Of a stretch of 33,548 bases of DNA, positions 8,282-15,823 are shown piece after piece (the first letter of the stretch is position 1; each line of letters begins with the position of its first letter). The translations under genes and the position numbers were made by a program. The notes under the pieces are model-generated. The model was not told the origin of the DNA and searched no databases. It worked only from the letters and a program-made list of their open reading frames with translations. The stretch spans positions 1 through 33,548 of the forward strand of contig CACLAC010000009.1 in assembly GCA_902604785.1 (NCBI GenBank), in the 5' to 3' direction. The DNA is from an uncultured Pelagibacteraceae bacterium. GTDB lineage: Bacteria > Pseudomonadota > Alphaproteobacteria > Pelagibacterales > Pelagibacteraceae.

Positions 8282-8782
8282 TTATTTTTCTTTTAGCCTT
8301 GGAAATAGTTCTACAAAATTACAAGGTTTATGTTTTATATTTAATTGATGAACTAAAATCTTATCCCACGCATCTGTAACTCCTCCTGACGATCCAGGAA
8401 GAGCAAAAATGTATTTGCCTTTTGCCAGTACCGCGCATGCTCTTGATTGAATAGAAGAAGTTCCTACTGTTTTAAGGCTAACAAATCTAAAGATCTCTCC
8501 AAAACCAGGTATTTTTTTATCTGCTATTTCTTCTAAAGCCTCAGGGGTGATATCTCTACCAGTTAATCCAGTTCCGCCTGTTGTTATTATTACGTCTATT
8601 TTTTTCTTTTTTAACCAAGTTTTGAGAATTTTTTTAATATCTTTTTTACTATCTTTACAAATCTTTCTATCAATTAAATTATGTTTGGCTTTTTTTATTT
8701 TTTTTAAAAGTATATTTCCTGATTTATCTGTCTTTAAAGTTCTTGTGTCAGTAACTGTTAATAATGCTATATTTACATTCAT
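8282..8782 (-). CDS. moaB: Molybdenum cofactor protein MoaB/MogA family
   Basis: MoaB/MogA proteins adenylylate molybdopterin before molybdate insertion. This 166-residue protein has VTDTRTLKTDKSGNIL near the N-terminus, the nucleotide/pterin-binding IITTGGTGLTGRDITPEAL at about 66-84, SSIQSRACAVLAKGK, and LPGSSGGVTDAWDKIL. SRA and LPGSSGGVTDAW favour the MoaB branch. It is separated from moaACDE by three other genes but clearly belongs to the same pathway. Its start codon is only 11 bases from the start codon of the divergent TauE/SafE gene. Confidence 0.92.
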   Translation of the reverse strand: MNVNIALLTVTDTRTLKTDKSGNILLKKIKKAKHNLIDRKICKDSKKDIKKILKTWLKKKKIDVIITTGGTGLTGRDITPEALEEIADKKIPGFGEIFRFVSLKTVGTSSIQSRACAVLAKGKYIFALPGSSGGVTDAWDKILVHQLNIKHKPCNFVELFPRLKEK

Positions 8783-8793
8783 AATTTATTTAT

Positions 8794-9543
8794 ATGATTA
8801 TATTATCAATTCTTTTTCTTGTAACTGCATTAATTTACTCAAGTGTTGGGTTTGGAGGAGGCTCTACTTATCTGGCATTATTACTTTTATGGGGTATACC
8901 ATATACAATTTTTCCTCTTATAGCGTTAGCCTGCAATATAATTGTGGTTTCTGGAAACTCATTCAATTATATACGAGCAGGAAATTTCAATTTAAAACTT
9001 CTTTTACCCTACTTATATGGATCTATTCCATTTGCTTTCTTTGGTGGTTCGATACAAATTGAGAAAGAATTATTTGAAATATTATTATTCTTTGTTTTAG
9101 GAATTGCGGGAATACTATTATTGATTAAATTTAAATCATATGGAAATGACTCATCTAGTTACAAAACTTTACCATTGTATTTTTCATTTATAATAGGTGT
9201 AATCTTAGGATTTATTTCAGGAGTTGTTGGGATCGGTGGAGGTATTTTCTTGGGACCTATTCTGTATTTATTTAGAGCTGCCAATCCCAAACACATAACC
9301 ACAGCAGTTTCATTATTTATTTTGATCAATTCTATATCTGGAATAGTTGGGCAGTTAACCAAAAATCAAAGTTTAATTGAGGTGAAAGAGTATTTTTACC
9401 TGCTGTTGGCAGTTTTTATTGGTGGACAAGTAGGAAACTTTTTAAATCTAAAATTATTTTCTACAAAAATATTAGCATTAATTACTTCCATTTTAGTTAT
9501 TTTTGTTGCTATAAGAATGGGGTTTAATATTTTTAATTTTTAA
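8794..9543 (+). CDS. TauE/SafE-family membrane permease
   Basis: This 249-residue protein has seven or eight hydrophobic segments in two repeats. Each repeat carries the family's glycine-rich signature: YSSVGFGGGSTYLALLLLWG near the N-terminus and SGVVGIGGGIFLGPILYLF in the middle. TauE/SafE proteins are thought to export or import small organic or sulfur-containing anions such as sulfoacetate, sulfite or taurine breakdown products. The substrate here is unknown. It starts 11 bases from moaB, on the opposite strand. The msrA ATG immediately follows its TAA (9541-9543), so the two are co-transcribed and probably co-translated. Confidence 0.88.
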   Translation: MIILSILFLVTALIYSSVGFGGGSTYLALLLLWGIPYTIFPLIALACNIIVVSGNSFNYIRAGNFNLKLLLPYLYGSIPFAFFGGSIQIEKELFEILLFFVLGIAGILLLIKFKSYGNDSSSYKTLPLYFSFIIGVILGFISGVVGIGGGIFLGPILYLFRAANPKHITTAVSLFILINSISGIVGQLTKNQSLIEVKEYFYLLLAVFIGGQVGNFLNLKLFSTKILALITSILVIFVAIRMGFNIFNF

Positions 9544-10122
9544 ATGAAAGTTATTATTTTTATTATTTTAATTTTTTTTAATTTATCAACAATTTTAAAT
9601 GCGAAAAATTTATCTAAGGCTTATTTTGCTGGTGGATGTTTTTGGTGTATGGAAGAATCATTTGAAAAACTAGAAGGAGTTAAAGAAGTTATTTCGGGCT
9701 ATTCTGGAGGAATTACCGCAAATCCAACCTATAGAGAAGTCACTTATGGAGATACAGGACATTTTGAAGTTATTGAAATAATTTATGATGAAGAAAAAAT
9801 TTCTTACGAAAAACTATTAAAAAATTTTTGGATTAATATTGATCCATTTGATGCTTACGGTCAATTTTGCGATAAGGGATATAGTTATAGATCTGTTGCA
9901 TTTTATGAGAATGAAATACAGAAAGAATTAATTGAAAGAGATGTTAAGAAATTTGAAAAGAAATTTGAAAAAAAAGTTGTAACTTACATAAAAAAATTTG
10001 AAATTTTTTACAAAGCTGAAGATAAACATCAGGATTACTATGAAGTATATTTTGAAAATTATCTTAGATATAAAAAGGCTTGTAGAAGAGAAAAAATATT
10101 AGACTATATATGGGGTTCTTAA
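9544..10122 (+). CDS. msrA: Peptide methionine-S-sulfoxide reductase, probably exported
   Basis: MsrA reduces methionine-S-sulfoxide in oxidised proteins. The catalytic motif GGCFWCMEESF is at about 30-40 and the family block DPFDAYGQFCDKGYSYRSVAF follows in pieces near residue 100. A C-terminal cysteine in KKACRREK is a plausible resolving cysteine. The first 20 residues are a hydrophobic leader ending ILNA, which predicts export to the periplasm, whereas most bacterial MsrA proteins are cytoplasmic. The gene starts at the base after the TauE/SafE stop codon. The 3' end lies five bases from a convergent methyltransferase gene. Confidence 0.93.
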   Translation: MKVIIFIILIFFNLSTILNAKNLSKAYFAGGCFWCMEESFEKLEGVKEVISGYSGGITANPTYREVTYGDTGHFEVIEIIYDEEKISYEKLLKNFWINIDPFDAYGQFCDKGYSYRSVAFYENEIQKELIERDVKKFEKKFEKKVVTYIKKFEIFYKAEDKHQDYYEVYFENYLRYKKACRREKILDYIWGS

Positions 10123-10127
10123 AAAAA

Positions 10128-10637
10128 TTATTTCGTTGCTATAACATTTAGACTTATTGGAAATCCATATGGTTTATGATCACTTGTATCATTGAACAAT
10201 CCAAAAGAATGAACTCTCTCAACTTTAGAAAAGTTAGCTTCATTTAAATAATCATGTAAGAATTGAAAATTCCAACCAAAATAATGATAATCATATTCAT
10301 CTATTTGTCCTCCAAATATCATTCTCATTACATGAAATTTAATTTTTTTGTCTGCTAGTGGACTAATAAAAAAATGGCACAAAGAATCCATATCTGGAAC
10401 TGAAATATAAAATTTTCCATTTTTTTTTAAAATTCTATTAATTCCTTTTAAAGTCTTTAAAACTGTTTTTTGATCTATATGCTCAATAACATGGCTGGCA
10501 TAAATTTCGTCGCAACATTCATTTTCAAATTGGTCTAAATTATTTATATTACCAATAAAATCTACATCAGGCTTCTTTTGAACATTAAGAATTTTCCAGC
10601 CCTCTTTTTTGCTCTCTCCTCCAATATTAATTTTCAT
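10128..10637 (-). CDS. Small class I SAM-dependent methyltransferase-like protein
   Basis: This 169-residue protein resembles the predicted SAM-dependent methyltransferase group often found in glycan or lipid clusters. It opens with MKINIGGESKKEGW, where the usual LNLGCG is degraded to INIGGES. It then has DEIYASHVIEHIDQ at about 43-56, the HxxEH segment typical of Methyltransf_11, and LKKNGKFYISVPDMDSL. The altered motif I (no LGxG) makes SAM binding or activity uncertain. The start follows the stop of the upstream FAD oxidoreductase gene by one base. The substrate is unknown. Confidence 0.72.
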   Translation of the reverse strand: MKINIGGESKKEGWKILNVQKKPDVDFIGNINNLDQFENECCDEIYASHVIEHIDQKTVLKTLKGINRILKKNGKFYISVPDMDSLCHFFISPLADKKIKFHVMRMIFGGQIDEYDYHYFGWNFQFLHDYLNEANFSKVERVHSFGLFNDTSDHKPYGFPISLNVIATK

Positions 10638-10638
10638 A

Positions 10639-11742
10639 TTATAATACGTATGGTTCGGGTCTAGCGTTGCTGTTTAACACCCTTTCAACTGAAAATACAC
10701 TAATATCTATAGTTTGATAACTGCCTGTAGTAATTAATTCAGTAAGCGCTCTTCCAATTCCAGGTGCTTGCATTAATCCTCTTCCTGTAAAACCAGATGC
10801 CATATAAACATTTTCATATTTTGGATGTTTTCCAACTACAGCATTATTATCAAGCTTATTGCAATCATAATAACCTGCCCATCCTCCAGTTAATTTTAAT
10901 TCTTCAAATGCTGGTATTCTTTTTGCGAGAGCTGGCCAAACTAATTCTTCAAAATCATTCCATGCTGGTTCAAGATCTTCTGCATCAAATACAGATATAG
11001 GAGATCCTGCTAAATATTCTTTTCCTTCTGGTCTCCAATAGACACCTGTTGTTAAATCACCAGTTAATGGCATTTCAGGATAATGTTTTGGGCATTTCAC
11101 TCTAAAAACTGTATGCTTTTGTGGAACAACTGGAATATCTTCTAAAAGTTCTTTTGTCCAACATCCAGCGGCTGATACTATCGTCTTAGCTTTTATCTCA
11201 GATAAACTTTTCACTTCTCCTTTTATAAATTCAGCCCCAAGCTCTATTGCTTTACTTTTAAGGGCGCTATGGAACATAAAAGGATCAATCCATCCTTCAC
11301 TTTTATTATCTGTATATGTTGCTGTTTCAATTCCTTCACTATTAATATAAGGAAATACTTTGCTTAAATCTGAGCCTTTAATATTTTTTGTTCCAGCTTC
11401 ACAATCTTTATGATTTTCTAGAGCTCTATATTGTTCTTCGGCATCATTGGGACCGAACATTAATAAATATCCATTTGGTACCATGCTTGCAGTTGGATTT
11501 GGATTCTTTTCCGTTTTTAATAATTCGGGAATTTTAAAAATAAAGTCTCTTGCAAACTTTCCTAGAAGGATATTTTCCTTTTGGTAGAATTGTCTCCTAA
11601 ATCCTCCTAATGATAATGGAAAAGATGCAGATTTATATGTAGGGTCTCTTTCAATTACCTTAACTTTTCTTCCTTCTTTTGATAAAAAATAGGCGGTTGC
11701 CGCTCCAATTATACCCCCACCTACTATTATAACATCATCCAT
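10639..11742 (-). CDS. FAD-dependent oxidoreductase of the DAO (D-amino acid/sarcosine oxidase-like) family
   Basis: This 367-residue flavoenzyme has the N-terminal dinucleotide fold VIIVGGGIIGAATAYFLS at about 4-21. Next come GGFRRQFYQ, a segment typical of the DAO family, and VSAAGCWTKELL at about 190. GGWAGYYDCNKLDNNAVVGKHP near 305-325 and ASGFTGRGLMQAPGIGRALTELI are the C-terminal flavin-binding signatures. Likely substrates are N-methylated amines or amino acids (sarcosine, dimethylglycine and similar), but none can be assigned. It heads a two-gene unit with the small methyltransferase. The ATG at 11742 lies 34 bases from the end of the SDR gene on the same strand. Confidence 0.88.
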   Translation of the reverse strand: MDDVIIVGGGIIGAATAYFLSKEGRKVKVIERDPTYKSASFPLSLGGFRRQFYQKENILLGKFARDFIFKIPELLKTEKNPNPTASMVPNGYLLMFGPNDAEEQYRALENHKDCEAGTKNIKGSDLSKVFPYINSEGIETATYTDNKSEGWIDPFMFHSALKSKAIELGAEFIKGEVKSLSEIKAKTIVSAAGCWTKELLEDIPVVPQKHTVFRVKCPKHYPEMPLTGDLTTGVYWRPEGKEYLAGSPISVFDAEDLEPAWNDFEELVWPALAKRIPAFEELKLTGGWAGYYDCNKLDNNAVVGKHPKYENVYMASGFTGRGLMQAPGIGRALTELITTGSYQTIDISVFSVERVLNSNARPEPYVL

Positions 11743-11776
11743 GAATCTTTAATTAATAATATATGATTTTGAGCTT

Positions 11777-12487
11777 TTAAGAAAGTTTTGATCTGCCGCC
11801 ATCAACAGCAATTACTTGACCTGTAACCCATGAACTTTCTTCGGTAAGCAAAAATTTTGCTAGAGCCGCTCCATCTTTTCCCTCTCCTATTCTTTTTAAT
11901 GGATGTGCTTTTGCTATTCCTTGAGCAAGGGCTACATTTTTTAATATTGGTTGGGCAATTTTTGAATTAATTAAACTCAATGCAACGCAATTTACCCTTA
12001 TATCTGGTGCAAATTCAGCTGCAATTGATACTGCTAATCCTTCGACTGCAGCTTTTGCAGAAGCTATAATTGAATGATTGGTAAACCCTCTTTGCGCAGC
12101 AACTGTGGAAAACAAAACAATTGAGCCTTTGTTTTTTTTTAAGCTGTCTTGAAAGCCTTTTATTAATTCGACTGCTGAATATAGATTTAATTTCATACAT
12201 TTATTAAAGTCGCTTTCTGAAGATATTTTTAATGGTTTTAAATCTATTGATCCAACGCAATAGGCTATACCTTTTATATCATCTATATCTGACTTAATTT
12301 TATCTACAAATCCATCTTCTAGCACATCAGCAATTGTGTATGTAAATCCTAACTTTTCGGATAAAGATTTGGTTTCATCTTCATTTCTACCAACCAGATG
12401 AACTTCCTTATTAGAATCATATAATTGTGTAGCCAAATTAGAACCGATAGAACCTGTCGCACCGACAATTAAATATTTTTCTGACAT
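11777..12487 (-). CDS. SDR-fold protein lacking the catalytic Ser-Tyr pair
   Basis: This 236-residue Rossmann-fold protein is of the short-chain dehydrogenase/reductase type. The nucleotide-binding GATGSIG is at 8-14, CVGSID stands where NAG normally is, and DGG near the end is typical of FabG-like proteins. The catalytic region reads FSTVAAQRGFTNHSIIASAK. Aligned by spacing to the canonical S-(x12)-Y-(x3)-K pattern, Ser is Thr, Tyr is Ile, and only the Lys remains. I therefore expect no ordinary keto reductase activity; it may be a binding protein or use different chemistry. Its start codon is 12 bases from the divergent photolyase gene, and such SDR genes neighbour photolyases in other marine bacteria as far as I recall. 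Confidence 0.82.
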   Translation of the reverse strand: MSEKYLIVGATGSIGSNLATQLYDSNKEVHLVGRNEDETKSLSEKLGFTYTIADVLEDGFVDKIKSDIDDIKGIAYCVGSIDLKPLKISSESDFNKCMKLNLYSAVELIKGFQDSLKKNKGSIVLFSTVAAQRGFTNHSIIASAKAAVEGLAVSIAAEFAPDIRVNCVALSLINSKIAQPILKNVALAQGIAKAHPLKRIGEGKDGAALAKFLLTEESSWVTGQVIAVDGGRSKLS

Positions 12488-12499
12488 ATATTATTTTAA

Positions 12500-13996
12500 A
12501 TGAAATTATTATTTATACTTGGAAATCAATTATTTCCATTAAAAAACATTGCCCGCTTCAAAAATGACCACCTAATTTTTATGGCAGAGGACTATGAATT
12601 GTGCACTTATGAAAAGCACCATAAATTAAAAATACTATTATTTTTATCTTCAATGAGGTCTTATGCAGATAAATTAAAAAAAAATAAATTTAAAATAGAA
12701 TACACAAAGATTAATTCAATCGATTTCAAGAAAGACTACTTAGATAAATTAAAAAAAATTATTAAATTAAAAAAAATAACTGAAATTACAAGTTTTGAGA
12801 TAGAGGATAAATTTTTTGAAAGAAAAGTTGAAAAATTTATTAAAAAAAATAATTTAAAGTGGAATAAAATTCAATCACCAATGTTTTTAAATTCTAGAGA
12901 AGAATTTAAAAATTATTTATCTAAAAATAAAAGACCATTTATGGCTACCTTTTATAAAAATACTAGATTGAATCTCAATATTTTAATGAAAAAGGATGGT
13001 AAACCTGAAGGAGGAAAGTGGAGTTTTGATGAAGAGAATAGAAAAAAACTACCTAATAATATTTCAGTTCCAAAATTTCCAAAAATTATTGAGACGGTAC
13101 ATACAAAAGATTTAAAACCACATATAGAAAAAATTTTTAAAAACCACCCAGGCAATATAAAAAATTTTTGGTTTGCTACTGAATATGATCAGGTAATTAA
13201 AATTTTTAATTTTTTTATTAAGGAAAAATTAAATCTTTTTGGCGATTATGAAGATGCAGTCAATCAAAACAACAATATTCTATTTCATAGTACTTTAAGT
13301 CCGTATATTAATCTTGGATTGATAACTCCAGATATTATTATTTCCAAAACATTAGAATTTCATAAAAATAATAAAATACCACTTAATTCTCTTGAAGGTT
13401 TTGTAAGACAGATAATTGGATGGAGAGAATTTATGAGAGGAATCTATCAAAAATATAGTGATGATATGGAAAATAAAAACTTTTTTAAACAAAATAGAAA
13501 AATGAAAGACTCTTGGTATAAAGGAACAACTGGTTTACCCCCATTGGATCATGCTATTAAGAATGCACTTAATAATGGATGGTCTCATCATATTGAAAGA
13601 TTAATGATACTTTCAAACATCATGAACTTGTGCGAATTAAAACCAAGAATTGTTTATAAATGGTTTATGGAAATGTTCGTTGACTCTTCTGATTGGGTAA
13701 TGGTGCCTAATGTTTATGGTATGGGTTTATTTAGCGATGGAGGAATTTTTGCTACCAAACCATACATATGTGGATCAAGTTATTTTATGAAAATGATGGA
13801 TTTTAATAAAGGAGACTGGTGCAATACAATGGATGGTTTGTATTGGAGGTTTATAAATAAAAATAGAAAATTTTTTTTAAAGAATCCACGTCTTTCAATG
13901 ATGGTAAGAATTTTTGATAAAATGAAAATAGACAGAAAAAAATTAATTTTATCAGAGGCGGAAAAATTTATAGCCAAAAATACTTATGGGAACTAA
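12500..13996 (+). CDS. FeS-BCP/DPRP-family (prokaryotic 6-4 type) photolyase or cryptochrome
   Basis: This 498-residue protein belongs to the deoxyribodipyrimidine photolyase-related (DPRP) family. Characterised members such as Agrobacterium PhrB repair 6-4 photoproducts with FAD and carry a 4Fe-4S cluster. It starts MKLLFILGNQLFP, the usual N-terminal antenna-domain opening. The FAD domain includes GGKWSFDEENRK (171-182), FHSTLSPYINLGLITP (262-277), GFVRQIIGWREFMRG (300-314) and WSHHIERLMILSN (361-373). Of the four cluster cysteines, Cys378 (NLCEL) and Cys441 (DWC) are present. The middle CxxC and about ten residues around it are absent (MMDFNKGDWC), and an additional Cys424 appears in PYICGS. 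It overlaps the DUF393 gene by 11 bases and forms a unit with DUF393 and DUF2256. Confidence 0.88.
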   Translation: MKLLFILGNQLFPLKNIARFKNDHLIFMAEDYELCTYEKHHKLKILLFLSSMRSYADKLKKNKFKIEYTKINSIDFKKDYLDKLKKIIKLKKITEITSFEIEDKFFERKVEKFIKKNNLKWNKIQSPMFLNSREEFKNYLSKNKRPFMATFYKNTRLNLNILMKKDGKPEGGKWSFDEENRKKLPNNISVPKFPKIIETVHTKDLKPHIEKIFKNHPGNIKNFWFATEYDQVIKIFNFFIKEKLNLFGDYEDAVNQNNNILFHSTLSPYINLGLITPDIIISKTLEFHKNNKIPLNSLEGFVRQIIGWREFMRGIYQKYSDDMENKNFFKQNRKMKDSWYKGTTGLPPLDHAIKNALNNGWSHHIERLMILSNIMNLCELKPRIVYKWFMEMFVDSSDWVMVPNVYGMGLFSDGGIFATKPYICGSSYFMKMMDFNKGDWCNTMDGLYWRFINKNRKFFLKNPRLSMMVRIFDKMKIDRKKLILSEAEKFIAKNTYGN

Positions 13997-14336
13997 AGTT
14001 TTTTTTAATAATTCATGCAATGTTTGTCGATTAGAGATAAATCATTATAAAAAAATATCTGACAGTAATTTTGAGTGGGTTGATATTACAAATAATGAAG
14101 AGGCAATTAAACTGACTTCAAAATCTCAAAAAGAATTATTAAGAAGAATTCATGTTATTGATAATGGTAATGTAATAGGTGGAGCTAAAGCCTTTGTAAT
14201 TATTTGGTCTAAAATTCCAAAATATAAATTCCTATCTAAATTATTTTCTATCAAAATATTTTTTGTGATATTTCATTATTTATATGAATTTGTTGCATAT
14301 TTTTTATTTCTAAAGAATAAAAATCAACTTAAATGA
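13986..14336 (+). CDS. DCC-family (DUF393) thiol-disulfide oxidoreductase-like protein
   Basis: This 116-residue protein has the DUF393 opening KVFFNNSCNVCRLEINHY, with the CxxC at Cys11 and Cys14. The usual D-G-D before the cysteines is N-N-S here. The GGAKAFVIIW segment at about 63-72 and a hydrophobic C-terminal stretch are also family traits. The DCC family is named for a conserved DxxCxxC and is presumed to act in thiol chemistry; no partner is proven. It overlaps the photolyase gene by 11 bases and the DUF2256 gene by four bases (ATGA), indicating coupled translation. DUF393 genes are common companions of photolyase-related genes. Confidence 0.85.
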   Translation: MGTKVFFNNSCNVCRLEINHYKKISDSNFEWVDITNNEEAIKLTSKSQKELLRRIHVIDNGNVIGGAKAFVIIWSKIPKYKFLSKLFSIKIFFVIFHYLYEFVAYFLFLKNKNQLK

Positions 14337-14458
14337 AAAAACAATATTTACCTTCAAAGATTTGCCCAACTTGTAAAAGATCTTTTATATGGAGAAAAAA
14401 ATGGAAATTAAATTGGGATAGAGTTAAGTATTGCTCAAAAAGATGTTCTTCTAGATGA
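14333..14458 (+). CDS. DUF2256 zinc-ribbon-like mini-protein
   Basis: This 41-residue gene is easily missed. It starts at the ATG overlapping the DUF393 stop (ATGA) and ends with TGA at 14456-14458. The translation contains SKICPTCKRSFIWRKKW, then WDRVKYCSKRCS. Two cysteine pairs, CxxC and CxxxC, and the Trp-Lys-rich linker are the DUF2256 signature. A small zinc ribbon is likely. The family is typically found beside or fused to DPRP photolyases, which fits here. Its last eight bases overlap the 3' end of the convergent FAD-domain gene. Function is unknown; a nucleic-acid-binding helper of the photolyase is a reasonable guess. Confidence 0.87.
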   Translation: MKKQYLPSKICPTCKRSFIWRKKWKLNWDRVKYCSKRCSSR

Positions 14459-15596
14459 ATTCTTGAATAATTTTAGGAATATAATTTTTAAAGTTAAAAA
14501 AACCTTTGTTACAAAATTTCCATGAGAATTTATCAATTTTCCTATAAATGAAATCAATATTTTTTATATTTTTTGTATTAAGAAAATCGAGATTTTCACC
14601 AACTGAAGGATAAAGGGCAACTAATGGCTCACCTATATTTTTTATTTCTTTAATATTAATTTTTTCACATTTTATTGATTTTTCTTTAAGTCTTTTTTCC
14701 TGATCTTCAATTAGAAATTTTTTAAAATTTATATTTTTATCACTGATCTTTATAGATCTTGTGTCGTTTTCATTTGAAACAATAAATATATTTTTAAATT
14801 TATTATTTTTTAAATCTGTTATTTCAAATGAGAGATTGTTATCAAATACTAGCAAATTCTTACCGTTTAAGTTTCTAGCTTCTGAAAAATCCTTTTTAAC
14901 TATTGAATGTATTTTATCATTTATTACTGGAATTGCTTTTTCATTTAATTTTATTTTATCAAATCTATTATTTGAAAATTTTTTTATATTCCATTCTGAA
15001 GCAAGGTAGTGTTTTCCTTTAGTTTGTATACCTGCTACCCATCTCCAACCTAGGGTATTTGACGCACTATCTCCATCAAGAAGATGCTTCATAAATAACT
15101 CAGCTCCTAACTCCCATGGTAAATTTAAAGTAAATGTCCAAATACTCGCAAACCACATTCTTGTATGATTATGTAAATAATTTAACTCTTTAAGTTCTAA
15201 TACCCATTGATTAAAACATTCAATATTTGTTTTTCCCTCAATAGCTTTAAGATAATTTTGATTATCTTTAAATTCTAATTTTTTTTTCTTTAAATTAATT
15301 AAATAGTCTGACCAAACTGTTGGTCTCAACTCTAACCAGCCTTTCCAATAAATTCTCCATAAAATTTCTTGAATAAATTTTTCATTTTTAACAAATAAGG
15401 ATTTTTTTAAAACTTTCTTGATAATCTCAACTTCAGTTAATATGCCATGTGTTACATATGGGGATATACATGAAATATTTGATCTTTTTTCTGGTCCAAA
15501 ATCAAAATTTCTTAACTTGGAATACTGACTCAAATTATTTTCTATAAAATTTTCAATCTTTTTTACAGCAAAACTTCTCGATGGCTTAAATTTCAT
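14451..15596 (-). CDS. Photolyase/cryptochrome-like FAD domain protein without N-terminal antenna domain
   Basis: This 381-residue protein begins directly with the helical FAD-binding domain of photolyases. Recognisable segments are ISPYVTHGILT (44-54, as in the SxLSPYLxxGxIS motif), FIQEILWRIYWKGWLE (74-89), NHTRMWFASIWTF (143-155), HLLDGDSASNTLGWRWVAG (171-189) and GKHYLASEWN (194-203). The normal N-terminal alpha/beta antenna domain is absent. Instead about 150 residues follow the FAD domain (about 232-381) with alternating beta-strand and helix character (NLLVFDNNLS, NIFIVSN, EPLVALYPSVGEN) and end in GFFNFKNYIPKII. That region may be a circularly permuted antenna domain or a new one. It may belong to the 'short photolyase-like' group. 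Its start overlaps the DUF2805 gene by 11 bases. Confidence 0.84.
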   Translation of the reverse strand: MKFKPSRSFAVKKIENFIENNLSQYSKLRNFDFGPEKRSNISCISPYVTHGILTEVEIIKKVLKKSLFVKNEKFIQEILWRIYWKGWLELRPTVWSDYLINLKKKKLEFKDNQNYLKAIEGKTNIECFNQWVLELKELNYLHNHTRMWFASIWTFTLNLPWELGAELFMKHLLDGDSASNTLGWRWVAGIQTKGKHYLASEWNIKKFSNNRFDKIKLNEKAIPVINDKIHSIVKKDFSEARNLNGKNLLVFDNNLSFEITDLKNNKFKNIFIVSNENDTRSIKISDKNINFKKFLIEDQEKRLKEKSIKCEKINIKEIKNIGEPLVALYPSVGENLDFLNTKNIKNIDFIYRKIDKFSWKFCNKGFFNFKNYIPKIIQEFI

Positions 15597-15798
15597 TATA
15601 TCTATGTTTATTTCTTTTTCTATGTTTCGAAGAACGACCTCTTACTCTTTTTCTCCAAAGAATATAACTACTTTTTTTTAAATTTTTTCTCATAATAGAT
15701 ATAACCTCACTTTCACTAAGGCCTGTTTTTTTTTTAATTTCTTCAAACGAAATATTATCTGACCAAGCCATACCAATGACGTCAATTTTTTGTCTCAT
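15586..15798 (-). CDS. DUF2805 (TIGR03643) helix-turn-helix-like small protein
   Basis: This 70-residue basic protein matches the TIGR03643/DUF2805 family. IDVIGMAWSDNISFEEIKKKTGLSESEVISIMRK reads, in segments, as a helix-turn-helix-like core, and SSYILWRKRVRGRSSKHRKR forms the strongly basic tail. These proteins often sit next to photolyase genes. A DNA-binding role is plausible from the fold and charge but not shown. It overlaps the downstream FAD-domain gene by 11 bases, so the two are co-expressed. The upstream neighbour on the same strand is a small membrane protein 25 bases away. Confidence 0.85.
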   Translation of the reverse strand: MRQKIDVIGMAWSDNISFEEIKKKTGLSESEVISIMRKNLKKSSYILWRKRVRGRSSKHRKRNKHRYNEI

Positions 15799-15823
15799 GA
15801 ATTGTGTTGATGGAAGGATTGTT

